Source: Lacisediminihabitans profunda
GTDB taxonomy: Bacteria; Actinomycetota; Actinomycetes; Actinomycetales; Microbacteriaceae
Reading direction: 5' to 3'
DNA: 64,000 nucleotides
NCBI RefSeq assembly: GCF_008040105.1
Contig: NZ_VRMG01000005.1
Span: 1 to 64,000 of the forward strand
Below the pieces are notes generated by a model that saw nothing but the letters and a program-made list of their open reading frames with translations, was not told the DNA's origin and did no database searches. Of this stretch, positions 53,445 to 62,350 are shown piece after piece. Positions within the stretch are counted from its first letter, which is position 1. The number at the start of each line of letters is the position of its first letter. Position numbers and translations under genes: made by a program.

Positions 53445-53481
53445 ACGATCCTGTCGCTGGTCGATAGTCTCCCGTTTCACC

Positions 53482-54690
53482 GTGACGAAAAGAGCGAACA
53501 TCGTGGTTTCTGGCAGCCCCAGCGTCCTGCGTGCGTTGAATGACCGTTCTGCGCTCGAGATCCTGCTGCGCGAGTCCGAGGTGTCGCGGGCGCAGCTTGA
53601 AACGATGACCGGGCTGTCGAAGCCGGCCACCTCGCAGTTGCTCAACCGATTGGAAGCTGTCGGACTCGTCAAGCGGGTCGGTCTGCGAGACGGAGGCCCA
53701 GGTCCCCGTGCCCAGCTTTGGAGCTTGAACGCTGAAGCCGCCTATGTCGCAGGCATCGACGTGACAGCGACCGAGATCGATGTGTCGATCGCCGATCTTC
53801 AAGGCGCTACCGTCTCACATCTGACTACACCGGTAATCCCGGGCAGGGGCGAAGCAGCTGACGCGCTGTTCGGCACCGTTTCCGAAGCCTGCGCATTGAT
53901 CGATCTCAATCCGTCCGATCTCGCGCACGTGACGATCGGAATGCCCGGCGCGGTCGATCCGGTTTCAGGGCAACTGCGGTACGCCTCTGATCTGCCCGAC
54001 TGGGCCGGCATAGACATTCTTCGGACCCTCAGCGACCACCTGGCTGTTCCGGTCACCGTCGAGAACGACGTGAATCTCGTCGCCCTCAACGAGATGGCCA
54101 CAGGGACGGCCCTCGGGGCGACAGACTTCGTCCTGCTCTGGCTCTCCGACCGCGGCGTCGGATCCTCCGTCGTCTTGCGAGGAGAACTGCTACGGGGGTC
54201 GACTCTGGGCGCCGGCGAAATCGGCTTCATGCCCGTGCCCGACCTGGCCCGAGCGACAACCCCGAGCACAGGTTTCCGATACGGAGACCGCCTGGCCCAG
54301 CCCGCCGTTCTCGCCCTGGCGAAGGCCTACGGTATCAGCGCACCCACCGGCACGAACGCGGTGACCCAGGCTCTCGCGGACAAGCACTCCTCGACTCCCG
54401 GATTCCTCGACGACCTCGCACGTCGCATCGCGGCAGGACTCGCCGGAGTGGTCGCCCTGATCGACCCCGAACTCATCGTCCTCGGTGGGGATGTGGGGTT
54501 GGCCGGGGGAGAGGTGCTCTGCAACCTCATCGCCTCCAGCCTGGCTGAACTCGTGCAGCAGCGTGTGACCATCCGGCCCGGCCAAACCGACCGCGGGTCC
54601 GTGGGCGCCGGTGCCGTCCAATCCGCTGTCATCCCGGCCCGCGAGCGCTATTTTGCCGCCGGTTCTACCCTCGATCTCCCGTCAGCCTGA
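53482..54690 (+). CDS. ROK-family transcriptional regulator
   Basis: A 402-residue NagC/XylR-like protein. The N-terminal winged HTH (about 10-75) has SRAQLETMTGLSKPATSQLL and NRLEAVGLVKRVG. The ROK domain has AGIDVTATEIDVSIAD, GMPGAVDP, ENDVNLVALNEM and DRGVGSSVVLRGELLRGSTLGAGEIGF, but the zinc-type CxCGxxGC motif is missing. GTG 53482 lacks a good ribosome-binding site; GTG 53503, after AAAAGAG, is a plausible alternative. It probably regulates the downstream import and amino-sugar genes. Confidence 0.88.
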   Translation: MTKRANIVVSGSPSVLRALNDRSALEILLRESEVSRAQLETMTGLSKPATSQLLNRLEAVGLVKRVGLRDGGPGPRAQLWSLNAEAAYVAGIDVTATEIDVSIADLQGATVSHLTTPVIPGRGEAADALFGTVSEACALIDLNPSDLAHVTIGMPGAVDPVSGQLRYASDLPDWAGIDILRTLSDHLAVPVTVENDVNLVALNEMATGTALGATDFVLLWLSDRGVGSSVVLRGELLRGSTLGAGEIGFMPVPDLARATTPSTGFRYGDRLAQPAVLALAKAYGISAPTGTNAVTQALADKHSSTPGFLDDLARRIAAGLAGVVALIDPELIVLGGDVGLAGGEVLCNLIASSLAELVQQRVTIRPGQTDRGSVGAGAVQSAVIPARERYFAAGSTLDLPSA

Positions 54691-54737
54691 CGGTACAGCA
54701 CCACTAACCCCTGAATACGCATAGCAAAGGAGCACAC

Positions 54738-56069
54738 ATGCAAAAAATTCTCCCGGTCGCCGCCCTCGGTGTCGCGGCCCTCATCGCTCTAAGCGCCTGT
54801 TCGAGCGGGCCGAGCGCCACCGGTTCGAAGCTGGCGCCTCTCCCCAAGTCCAGCGACAAAATCACCCTGACGGTGTGGAGCGGATTCACCGACAGCGATC
54901 TCGCCGCGCTGAACACCACGCTCGCGGGATTCCACACACTGCACCCGAACATCACCATCACGAGTGAGGGCAGCCAGGACGATGACAAGATCTCCCAGGC
55001 CATCCGAGGTGGAACCGCTCCTGACGTCGCCATCTCCGGCAACGCCAACGCGCTGGGCCAATATTGCAGTTCCGGCGCATTCCAGGACCTGGCCGGTTAC
55101 ATCTCTCGCGATAAGGTCGACCTCTCACAGATCCCCCTTGCGGTTCAGAAGTTCACCTCGTACAAGGGCATACGGTGCGCGATGCCGCTTCTCGCCGACG
55201 ACTATGGCCTGTACTACAACAAGGAGCTCTTTGCCAAGGCGGGCATCACCTCTCCGCCGAAGACGATGAGCGAACTGGCCAAAGACGCCAAGAAACTCAC
55301 CGAACTCAACACAGATGGCAGCATCAAGGTTGCCGGATTCGTTCCCACCATCGGCTTCTACAACAACAGACTCGACGTGTGGGCACCCCAGTGGGGAGCG
55401 GCCTGGCAGTCCAGCGCCGGCAAGTCGAGCCTCGGAACCAGTTCCGGGTGGACCGACATGTTCGCCTGGCAGAAGAGTCTCACCGAGTTCTACGGGGCTG
55501 ACAAGCTGACGGCCTTCACCTCCGCCGCCGGACAGAAGTACTCTGCCGACAACTCGTTCCAGACCGGGCAGATCGCGATGATGTTCGATGGAGAATTTCG
55601 CACCGGCTTCGTCGACAGCCAGGCCCCCAACCTCAAGTACGGGACCGCGCCGCTGCCCGTTGCCGACAAACTCAGCGCCCACTATGGCGGGAGCGACATC
55701 GGCGGCAACATCATCGGAATCCCGAAGGGCGCCCAGCACACCGGCGCCGCCTGGCAGCTGATCAAATACATGAGCACGCAGACTGCACCGCTGGTGACGC
55801 TCGCGAACGGGCTGAAGAACATCCCCACCACGCTCGACGCCATCAAATCGCCCGATCTCGTCAGTAGCGCGAATTTCGCGCCGTTCCTCCGCATATTCGC
55901 GAACCCGAATTCAAGCTCATTGCCTTCCACCCCGAACGGAGGCGCCTTCCTGAAGACCGCCACCGACTTCGCAGTGAAATGGCAGACCGGGGGCACAACG
56001 GATCTGAGCGCCGGGCTGAGCGCAGCCGACTCCGAAATCACAAGCGCATTGGCACTGAAGGCACCGTGA
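54738..56069 (+). CDS. Sugar ABC transporter substrate-binding lipoprotein
   Basis: A 443-residue family 1 binding protein. The signal peptide MQKILPVAALGVAALIAL ends in lipobox LSAC (Cys 21), followed by SSGPSATGS. The mature region starts ITLTVWSGFTDSDLAALN. It is the first gene of an operon to 61374. The permease GTG overlaps its stop by 4 bp. The ligand is probably an amino-sugar disaccharide or other beta-glycoside (inference from GH4, kinase and SIS genes). Confidence 0.92.
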   Translation: MQKILPVAALGVAALIALSACSSGPSATGSKLAPLPKSSDKITLTVWSGFTDSDLAALNTTLAGFHTLHPNITITSEGSQDDDKISQAIRGGTAPDVAISGNANALGQYCSSGAFQDLAGYISRDKVDLSQIPLAVQKFTSYKGIRCAMPLLADDYGLYYNKELFAKAGITSPPKTMSELAKDAKKLTELNTDGSIKVAGFVPTIGFYNNRLDVWAPQWGAAWQSSAGKSSLGTSSGWTDMFAWQKSLTEFYGADKLTAFTSAAGQKYSADNSFQTGQIAMMFDGEFRTGFVDSQAPNLKYGTAPLPVADKLSAHYGGSDIGGNIIGIPKGAQHTGAAWQLIKYMSTQTAPLVTLANGLKNIPTTLDAIKSPDLVSSANFAPFLRIFANPNSSSLPSTPNGGAFLKTATDFAVKWQTGGTTDLSAGLSAADSEITSALALKAP

Positions 56070-57094
56070 CCTCCTCTGCAGCGACGGGAACGGCGACGCC
56101 ACGAACAGTGGCGTCGCCGGCCCCCGGGGCGAACTCCGTAGGAAGAACACGTCGGGGTGATGGCGATCACAAACGCCGCAGGCACCAGCGCCTGGTTGTC
56201 CTGGCGTTCATGTCACCGTGGATCATCGGATTCGGAGTCTTCTTCGTCTACCCGCTGCTGGCAACAGTGTTCCTCTCATTCACCAGTTACGACCTGATCA
56301 GCGATCCGATCTGGGTCGGCGTGAAGAACTACGTCTTCATGTTCACCAGCGACCCACTCGTATGGACGGCGATTCGGAACACCACCTATCTGGTAGTCGC
56401 CATCACGATCGGCCGGGTCGGTTACGCGCTCGCTTCCGCGATGGTGTTATCGAAGGTGCGACGGGGGTCGGGAGTCTTCCGGACACTGTTCTACCTGCCC
56501 GCCCTGGCCCCGCCGGTGGCGGCGGCCCTGGCGTTCGTCTTCCTGTTCAACCCCGGGACCGGGCCGGTAAACCAAGTGCTGGGCTGGTTCGGCATCAAAG
56601 GCCTGCTCTGGTTCAACGATCCGCTCCTGGCGAAGCCTGCGCTGACCGTGTTGGCGCTGTGGGCTTCCGGCGAAATAATGGTCATCCTGTTGGCCGCACT
56701 CCTTGACGTGCCCACCGAGTACTACGAAGCGGCCGCCCTCGACGGCGCCGGCTCGTTCACCCGGTTCTGGCACATCACTCTCCCCACCATCGCGCCGGTG
56801 CTCACGTTCGCCGTCATCAACTCGATCATCGTTGGGCTGCAGTACTTCACAGAAGCGGTCGTCGCCGGTGCCGTGGCATCGGGATCGAGCGATGCCGTGG
56901 GATCCGGCACCCAGCTCGGCTACCCCGACAATTCCACCCTCACCTTCCCAATGTGGCTGTATCAACAGGGCTTTCACTACTACAACATGGGCTACGCCTC
57001 GACGATGGCAATTGTGCTTTTCATCGTTTCGGCCATATTCACCGTCATTCTGGTGCGGCAACTGCGCAAATCCGGGATGACAGAGGAGGACTGA
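56066..57094 (+). CDS. ABC sugar permease (MalF-like)
   Basis: A 342-residue permease with a long cytoplasmic N-terminus (about 45 residues, basic), six TM helices and EAA loop TEYYEAAALDGAGSFTRF. GTG 56066 overlaps the binding-protein stop; the longer frame is a shadow. Confidence 0.92.
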   Translation: MTSSAATGTATPRTVASPAPGANSVGRTRRGDGDHKRRRHQRLVVLAFMSPWIIGFGVFFVYPLLATVFLSFTSYDLISDPIWVGVKNYVFMFTSDPLVWTAIRNTTYLVVAITIGRVGYALASAMVLSKVRRGSGVFRTLFYLPALAPPVAAALAFVFLFNPGTGPVNQVLGWFGIKGLLWFNDPLLAKPALTVLALWASGEIMVILLAALLDVPTEYYEAAALDGAGSFTRFWHITLPTIAPVLTFAVINSIIVGLQYFTEAVVAGAVASGSSDAVGSGTQLGYPDNSTLTFPMWLYQQGFHYYNMGYASTMAIVLFIVSAIFTVILVRQLRKSGMTEED

Positions 57095-57097
57095 ACA

Positions 57098-57976
57098 TTG
57101 GCCATAGCCACGCACGCGGGCGCACCGCTCACTCGCACCAAGAGTTCACAGGCGAAACGTCGCGACTTCCTCGCCTGGATCGCTCTCCACGCCGTCGCTA
57201 TCGCGATGGCCATAGGATTCCTCGCCCCGCTGGTCTTCGTGCTGCTCACCGCATTCATGACCGACCAACAGGCGCTGACCAAGGACCTGTGGCCCCAAAC
57301 CTGGCAGTGGCAGAACTTCGGAGCGGTATTCGAGAAAGCCCCACTGCTGCGCTACTTCGGCCAGAGCCTGACCTACTCGGTGTTGTCCACCGTCGGAATG
57401 CTCATCTCGAGCGTGCCCATCGCCTATGGCCTGGCACGGCTGAAATGGAAGGGCCGCACCTGGGCCTTCTACCTTGTCATCGTCGCCATGATGCTGCCGC
57501 CTCAGGTCATCGCGGTGCCGATGTACGTGCTGTGGGCGAAAGCCGGACTCACCGGAACGCTCTGGCCATTGATCATCCCCAACTTCTTCGGAGATGCCTT
57601 CAGCATCTTCCTTATTCGACAATTCCTAATCTCGATTCCGCAGTCCTATATCGACGCAGCACGAATCGACGGCGCGAGCGAACTCGGAATTCTCTGGCGC
57701 ATTGTCATTCCCATGGCGAAGCCCGGGCTCGCTGCCGCGGCCCTTTTCATGTTCCTCCGCACCTGGAACGACTACTTCGGGCCACTCCTCTATACCGGCG
57801 AAAGCCCTGCCAACTGGACCCTCTCGGTCGGGCTGGCCTCCTTCAGGAGCGTTCACCAGGTGCAGTGGAACCTCACCATGGCCGCCACGGTTCTCGTGAT
57901 GCTGCCGGTGATCATCCTGTTCTTCTTCGCTCAGAAGTCCTTCATCGAAGGCATCAAACTCTCGGGAGTCAAATAA
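57098..57976 (+). CDS. ABC sugar permease (MalG-like)
   Basis: A 292-residue permease with six TM segments and EAA loop QSYIDAARIDGASELGIL. It starts with TTG 57098 after a strong GAGGAGG ribosome-binding site. It pairs with the previous permease. As in the other two importers of this window, no ATPase is encoded nearby. Confidence 0.92.
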   Translation: MAIATHAGAPLTRTKSSQAKRRDFLAWIALHAVAIAMAIGFLAPLVFVLLTAFMTDQQALTKDLWPQTWQWQNFGAVFEKAPLLRYFGQSLTYSVLSTVGMLISSVPIAYGLARLKWKGRTWAFYLVIVAMMLPPQVIAVPMYVLWAKAGLTGTLWPLIIPNFFGDAFSIFLIRQFLISIPQSYIDAARIDGASELGILWRIVIPMAKPGLAAAALFMFLRTWNDYFGPLLYTGESPANWTLSVGLASFRSVHQVQWNLTMAATVLVMLPVIILFFFAQKSFIEGIKLSGVK

Positions 57977-57978
57977 CA

Positions 57979-59235
57979 ATGAAACTCACAGTCGTTGGCG
58001 GAGGGTCTACCTATACCCCCGAACTCATCGACGGATTGCTGCAGACATCCGCCGCATTCCAGATCGACGAAATCGCACTGATGGACACTGATCCGGTGCG
58101 GCTTGAGGTCATCTCCGCCTTCGCCCGACGCATGGTGGCCGCCGCCGGGCAACCCACCGTCATCAGCGCAACAAACGACCTCGCCCGTGCGGTTGACGGG
58201 GCCGCCGCCGTGCTCATCCAACTGAGGGTCGGCGGCCAGCGCACGCGGTTGTCCGATGAAACCTTCCCCCACGACTGCGGGTGCATCGGTCAGGAGACCA
58301 CCGGAGCCGGCGGATTAGCCAAGGCGCTTCGCACGGTGCCGGTCGTCATCGATATCGCTGACCAGATACGGCGCCTTGCCGGTGACGACACCTGGATCAT
58401 CGACTTCACCAACCCCGTAGGCATCGTCACTCGCGGGCTGCTCGAGGCGGGGCATAAAGCGGTGGGCTTGTGCAACGTCGCCATCAACTTCGAACGCAAC
58501 TTCTCCCGCATCCTCGACGTCGCTCCCGAACGGGTTCAACTCAAGCATGTCGGGCTCAACCACCTGAGCTGGGAGACCGGCGTCCTCGTCGACGGGGAAG
58601 ACCAGCTGCCCGCGTTGTTCCAGCACCGTCTCGCCGATGTTGCGCGCGAGTTCCGGATCTCCGAAAGCCATCTCCTCTTGCAGCAGGCGGTTCCTTCCTA
58701 CTATCTGAGGTACTACTTCGCCCATGATGAGGTGTTCAACGAACAGCTGCGCGAGCCTGCCCGCGCTGCGGTCGTCATGAACGTGGAGAACGAGTTGCTC
58801 GACATCTATCGGGACGAGAGCGTCGTCACCAAGCCTCTTCAGCTGCAGGAGCGAGGGGGACGCTACTACTCGTTGGCCGCCATCCAGCTGGTGGCGTCGC
58901 TGCTGAGCGACACCGGGGACGTGCAGGTGGTCAACGTGCGAAACCGCGGCACTCTGCCGTTCCTCCCCGAGGATGCGGTCATCGAAGCGGCCTCCGTGAT
59001 CACCGCGGCCGGCCCCATGCCGTTACCGATCGGCCGAGTCGACCCGTTGATGGAAGGTCTGATCGGTCACCACTTCGCCTACGAGCAACTGGCGCTTGAC
59101 GCCGCACTGCATGGTGGCCGCGCCCGGGTGGTCAAAGCGTTGCTCGCGCATCCGCTGGTCGGACAATATGCGATCGCGGAAAAGCTCGCCGACAATCTGC
59201 TGGCGGCAAACAAGCACTTCCTCCCGTGGGCGTAG
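57979..59235 (+). CDS. NAD-dependent family 4 glycosidase (6-phospho-beta-glucosidase-like)
   Basis: A 418-residue GH4 enzyme. The N-terminal dinucleotide fold is MKLTVVGGGSTYTPELIDGL; the family motifs are CGCIGQETTGAGG (E106), DFTNPVGIV and GLCNVAIN (C165, N166, metal/substrate site) with VGLNH near H195. GH4 uses NAD and a divalent metal in a redox elimination mechanism. Beta-type members act on 6-phospho-glucosides or chitobiose 6-phosphate, yet no PTS is present; the nearby kinase may supply the phosphate, or the enzyme accepts free disaccharide. It starts 2 bp after the permease stop. Confidence 0.9.
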   Translation: MKLTVVGGGSTYTPELIDGLLQTSAAFQIDEIALMDTDPVRLEVISAFARRMVAAAGQPTVISATNDLARAVDGAAAVLIQLRVGGQRTRLSDETFPHDCGCIGQETTGAGGLAKALRTVPVVIDIADQIRRLAGDDTWIIDFTNPVGIVTRGLLEAGHKAVGLCNVAINFERNFSRILDVAPERVQLKHVGLNHLSWETGVLVDGEDQLPALFQHRLADVAREFRISESHLLLQQAVPSYYLRYYFAHDEVFNEQLREPARAAVVMNVENELLDIYRDESVVTKPLQLQERGGRYYSLAAIQLVASLLSDTGDVQVVNVRNRGTLPFLPEDAVIEAASVITAAGPMPLPIGRVDPLMEGLIGHHFAYEQLALDAALHGGRARVVKALLAHPLVGQYAIAEKLADNLLAANKHFLPWA

Positions 59236-60302
59236 TGGATCCGCGTGACGACCGTGTTCTTCTGGCGATCGACGGGGGGAATAGTAAGACGGACGTGGCA
59301 GTAGTGGGATTTGACGGCACTGTGCTCGCCCAGTTCAGAGGCGCCGGCGTCTCCCAGCACATATTCGGGGCTCGACAGTCGGTACTCGCGCTCGAACAAA
59401 TGGTGCGCACGGCGCTGAGCAGCGCCGGCCGGGCGCTGGGCCCGCAGCATGTCAGGCACACCGCCGCGTACCTCGCGGGGGTCGATCTTCCGCGGGAACA
59501 ATCGACCCTGCTGAGCGTCGTCGTGGAGCGTGCATGGTCAGAATCGACGAGCGTCGATAACGACACCTTCGCGCTTCTGCGCGTCGGATCACCATCCGGT
59601 TTCGGCGTCGCCGTCGTGTGCGGCGCCGGCATCAACTGCGTTGCAGTCGATTCGCATGGCCGGACAATTCGATTCCCGTCCCTCGGCCAGCTTTCCGGTG
59701 ACTGGGGCGGCGGCGAGCATCTCGGCGGGGAGGTCATGTTCGCTGCCTCACGTGCGGAAGACCAGCGCGACGTGAACACATCGCTTCGCAGCGCCGTGAT
59801 CCGGCACTTCGGCACAACAACCGTGCTTGAAGTGATCGAGGCCATGCAATACAAAGAGATTCCGGCAGAACGGATTCACGAACTGGTGCCGGTGCTCTTC
59901 GACGAAGCCGATGCTGGCGACGCGGTAGCGTGCGCGCTCGTTGAACGACTCGCGTCAGAAGTGGCGCGATACGCTGTCTCGGCCCTGAGGCAACTCGGGA
60001 TGCTCGCGTCTGACGCCCCCATCGTGCTCGGCGGGGGAGTCCTGGCAGCACGACGACCCATCCTGGTCGAATCGGTTGAGAGACGCATCGTGAACGATGC
60101 GCCCAACGTGCGGTTTGCTTACGTCGACCGTGCCCCGATTGCGGGAGCCGCGCTTCTCGGCCTCGATCACATCGGGATGACCGTCGATGCCACGGTCGAG
60201 CAGAGGATCCGCCGCCAATACGGTCTGGAGCAGGCGATAGCCGGCCCGCTGGTGAGCGCACCTTCGCACCCGGTCCTCCGACCGTCATCGCTCCCGGATT
60301 AG
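59226..60302 (+). CDS. N-acetylglucosamine kinase-like (BadF/BadG/BcrA/BcrD) ATPase
   Basis: A 358-residue ASKHA-fold kinase. Phosphate 1 is LLAIDGGNSKTDVAVV, adenosine-type GGGEHLGGEV and GGGVLAARRPILVESV are visible, and GAGINCVAVDSHG is the phosphate 2 region. Members phosphorylate GlcNAc, glucosamine or related sugars. It starts with GTG 59226, overlapping the GH4 stop by 10 bp; GTG 59235 is an alternative. It fits phosphorylation of the sugar freed by, or offered to, the GH4 enzyme. Confidence 0.85.
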   Translation: MGVVDPRDDRVLLAIDGGNSKTDVAVVGFDGTVLAQFRGAGVSQHIFGARQSVLALEQMVRTALSSAGRALGPQHVRHTAAYLAGVDLPREQSTLLSVVVERAWSESTSVDNDTFALLRVGSPSGFGVAVVCGAGINCVAVDSHGRTIRFPSLGQLSGDWGGGEHLGGEVMFAASRAEDQRDVNTSLRSAVIRHFGTTTVLEVIEAMQYKEIPAERIHELVPVLFDEADAGDAVACALVERLASEVARYAVSALRQLGMLASDAPIVLGGGVLAARRPILVESVERRIVNDAPNVRFAYVDRAPIAGAALLGLDHIGMTVDATVEQRIRRQYGLEQAIAGPLVSAPSHPVLRPSSLPD

Positions 60303-60318
60303 AAGGAATACCTCACTG

Positions 60319-61374
60319 ATGAACTCGACCCGGTCAGGTGCCCAATCGGGCACCGCCATGGAGCGCGAAATCCGCCAGCAGCCGCTCATGTGGAGCAATC
60401 TCATCGACCAGCACGAGGAGATCCTCAACGTTGTGGCCGCGATCCGGGCATTCGCACCGCGCTCGATTCAATTCATCGCCCGCGGCACGAGCGACCACGC
60501 GGCGATCTACGCCAAATATCTCGCGGAGGTCCTGTGCGGACTCCCTGCCGGGCTGGCATCCCCGTCGACGATGACACTCTACGGAGCACGCCCTGACCTT
60601 AGTGACGTGCTCGTCATCGGCATCAGCCAGTCAGGCGGTTCGCCAGACCTGTCGCACGCCATGGGGGTATCACGCGAATGCGGAGCTCTCACCATCGCCC
60701 TGACCAACGACCCAAGATCTGCGATGGCGACCGCCGCAAAACACCACATCGATATGCGGGCTGGCGAAGAACTGGCCGTCGCCGCGACAAAGTCGTACAC
60801 CGCTGAACTGTTGAACCTCTTCCTTCTCTTCGACGCGCTTGCCGGCGGTACCGGAGGTGCCACCGCGATGCTTCCAGAACTTGGCGAACAACTCATCAAC
60901 GACGCCGGATGCCTGCCTGAACTGGTCGATCGCTTCCAGGGCGTGGAACGAACGGTAGTCACCGGGCGCGGATACTCATTCGCTACCGCCCGGGAGGGAG
61001 CGTTGAAGCTCATGGAGACGACCTACCTGTCAGCGCAGGCATTTTCCGGTGCTGACCTGCTGCACGGACCCATCGCCATGATTGGCACCGGATTTCCCGT
61101 GCTGCTCGTAGCCGGCGACGGGGCGGGAGGAGACGCGATGACGACAGTCGTCGAACGCCTTCGAGAATTGGATGCGGACCTGTTCGTGATCGGGTCGCAG
61201 GCGATTGTCGATCGGACCGGAGCGGGCATCGTCGTCCCCGGTCACGTCGGCGAGAAGCTCTCGCCGGTCCTTGAGATACTGCCATTCCAACTTCTCGCAC
61301 TCAATCTCGCACGTGCGAAAGGTATCGATCCTGACCAGCCACGCGGGTTGCTGAAGGTGACCCGAACACTCTGA
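60319..61374 (+). CDS. Double SIS-domain protein, glucosamine-6-phosphate deaminase (NagB-II)-like
   Basis: A 351-residue protein with two SIS domains, like the isomerase half of GlmS without the glutaminase. It has FIARGTSDHAAIYAKYLAE, GISQSGGSPDLSHAM, AATKSYTAELLNLFLLFDAL and GRGYSFATAREGALKLMETT, then SGADLLHGPIAMI. Such stand-alone proteins deaminate or isomerise glucosamine-6-phosphate (NagB-II/AgaS). It is the last gene of the ROK operon, completing conversion of an amino sugar to fructose-6-phosphate (inference). Confidence 0.87.
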   Translation: MNSTRSGAQSGTAMEREIRQQPLMWSNLIDQHEEILNVVAAIRAFAPRSIQFIARGTSDHAAIYAKYLAEVLCGLPAGLASPSTMTLYGARPDLSDVLVIGISQSGGSPDLSHAMGVSRECGALTIALTNDPRSAMATAAKHHIDMRAGEELAVAATKSYTAELLNLFLLFDALAGGTGGATAMLPELGEQLINDAGCLPELVDRFQGVERTVVTGRGYSFATAREGALKLMETTYLSAQAFSGADLLHGPIAMIGTGFPVLLVAGDGAGGDAMTTVVERLRELDADLFVIGSQAIVDRTGAGIVVPGHVGEKLSPVLEILPFQLLALNLARAKGIDPDQPRGLLKVTRTL

Positions 61375-61378
61375 CTGA

Positions 61379-61412
61379 GTATCCCGCAGGCGGCGGTAAG
61401 GACCGGGGATAC
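61379..61412. terminator. Weak hairpin between convergent operons
   Basis: GTATCCC and GGGATAC can pair with a 20-base loop just after the SIS gene stop. There is no T-run, so it is at best a weak bidirectional terminator for the convergent SIS and isomerase genes. Confidence 0.3.
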
Positions 61413-61495
61413 GGCGCGCTCGGTGGTCCGTGAGCTGCGGAATGGCAGGTCAGATGCGTTTCACGCTTGAATGGCCAGGCAAATCGGTTCTTGGC

Positions 61496-62347
61496 CTACG
61501 CGTTGAGAGTAAACCCGGGCCGATTCATCTCGGCGATCCAGCCCAGGCTCTGCTCGGTCTGTCCGTTTGGCAGATACTCACAGGAGACCGCTCCCGAGTA
61601 GCCGATTTCAACCAGGGCATCGAACACCGCACGGAAATTGATCGCCCCGGTCCCCGGCGCACCACGGCCCGGGGCATCCGCCACTTGGACGTGACCGATG
61701 AAATCGCCGGCCAGATGGATTGCCGCCACGAGGTCGTCTTCATTGTTGCTGAGGTGAAACGTGTCGAAGAGCAGCGCAATAGTTTTCAGACCGGCAGTCT
61801 CGCGCGCCCGCTGGATGAGCGGAATCGCGTCGGAGACGGTCTGGATCGGGTAGTCGCCATTGAGCCCGCGGCTGAGAGGCTCGAGAAGCACTGTGCCGCC
61901 GACCCGCCCCAGTTCGCGGGCGGCCAAGGCCAGATTCGTCACGGCGGTGGCTTCCTGCAGTTCCTTCGAGAGCCCGGGTTGACGTTGACCATAGAGGGCG
62001 TTAAAGACACGGCAACCTGTCGCACGAGCGATCTCCGCGACAACGGCGACGTTCGCCTCGAACTGGTCGCGTCGGTCCGGTAGTGACACCACCCCTCGCT
62101 CTCCGCCGGCCATGTCGCCCGCCCAGAGGTTCATGCCCCTAAGGGCGATGCCCGACTTGCTGATCGCGGATGTCAGCCTCACGAGATCGGCAGCGATGGG
62201 TACCGCGTCGGCGAACGGCCACCAGAGCTCGACGGAGTGGAAGCCCGCGCTCGCCGCCGCGGAGAATCGGTCGAGCAGGGGCAATTCGGTGAATAGCAAC
62301 GAGACATTTGCCACCAGGTCGAATTCGCCTGCAGGCACGCTGGGCAT
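61496..62347 (-). CDS. 2-oxo-tetronate isomerase/hydroxypyruvate isomerase-like protein
   Basis: A 283-residue AP-endonuclease-2-like TIM barrel. It has ANVSLLFTELPLLDRFSAAA, FHSVELWWPF, the metal/catalytic Glu in VLLEPLS, LLFDTFHLSN, HVQVADAPGRGAPGTG and a second Glu in VSCEYLPNG. This is the Hyi/OtnI pattern. Next to DenD, isomerisation of 2-oxo-tetronate to 3-oxo-tetronate is the likely reaction; hydroxypyruvate isomerase is the alternative. It starts 3 bp after the stop of the next gene upstream. Confidence 0.87.
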   Translation of the reverse strand: MPSVPAGEFDLVANVSLLFTELPLLDRFSAAASAGFHSVELWWPFADAVPIAADLVRLTSAISKSGIALRGMNLWAGDMAGGERGVVSLPDRRDQFEANVAVVAEIARATGCRVFNALYGQRQPGLSKELQEATAVTNLALAARELGRVGGTVLLEPLSRGLNGDYPIQTVSDAIPLIQRARETAGLKTIALLFDTFHLSNNEDDLVAAIHLAGDFIGHVQVADAPGRGAPGTGAINFRAVFDALVEIGYSGAVSCEYLPNGQTEQSLGWIAEMNRPGFTLNA

Positions 62348-62350
62348 CGC

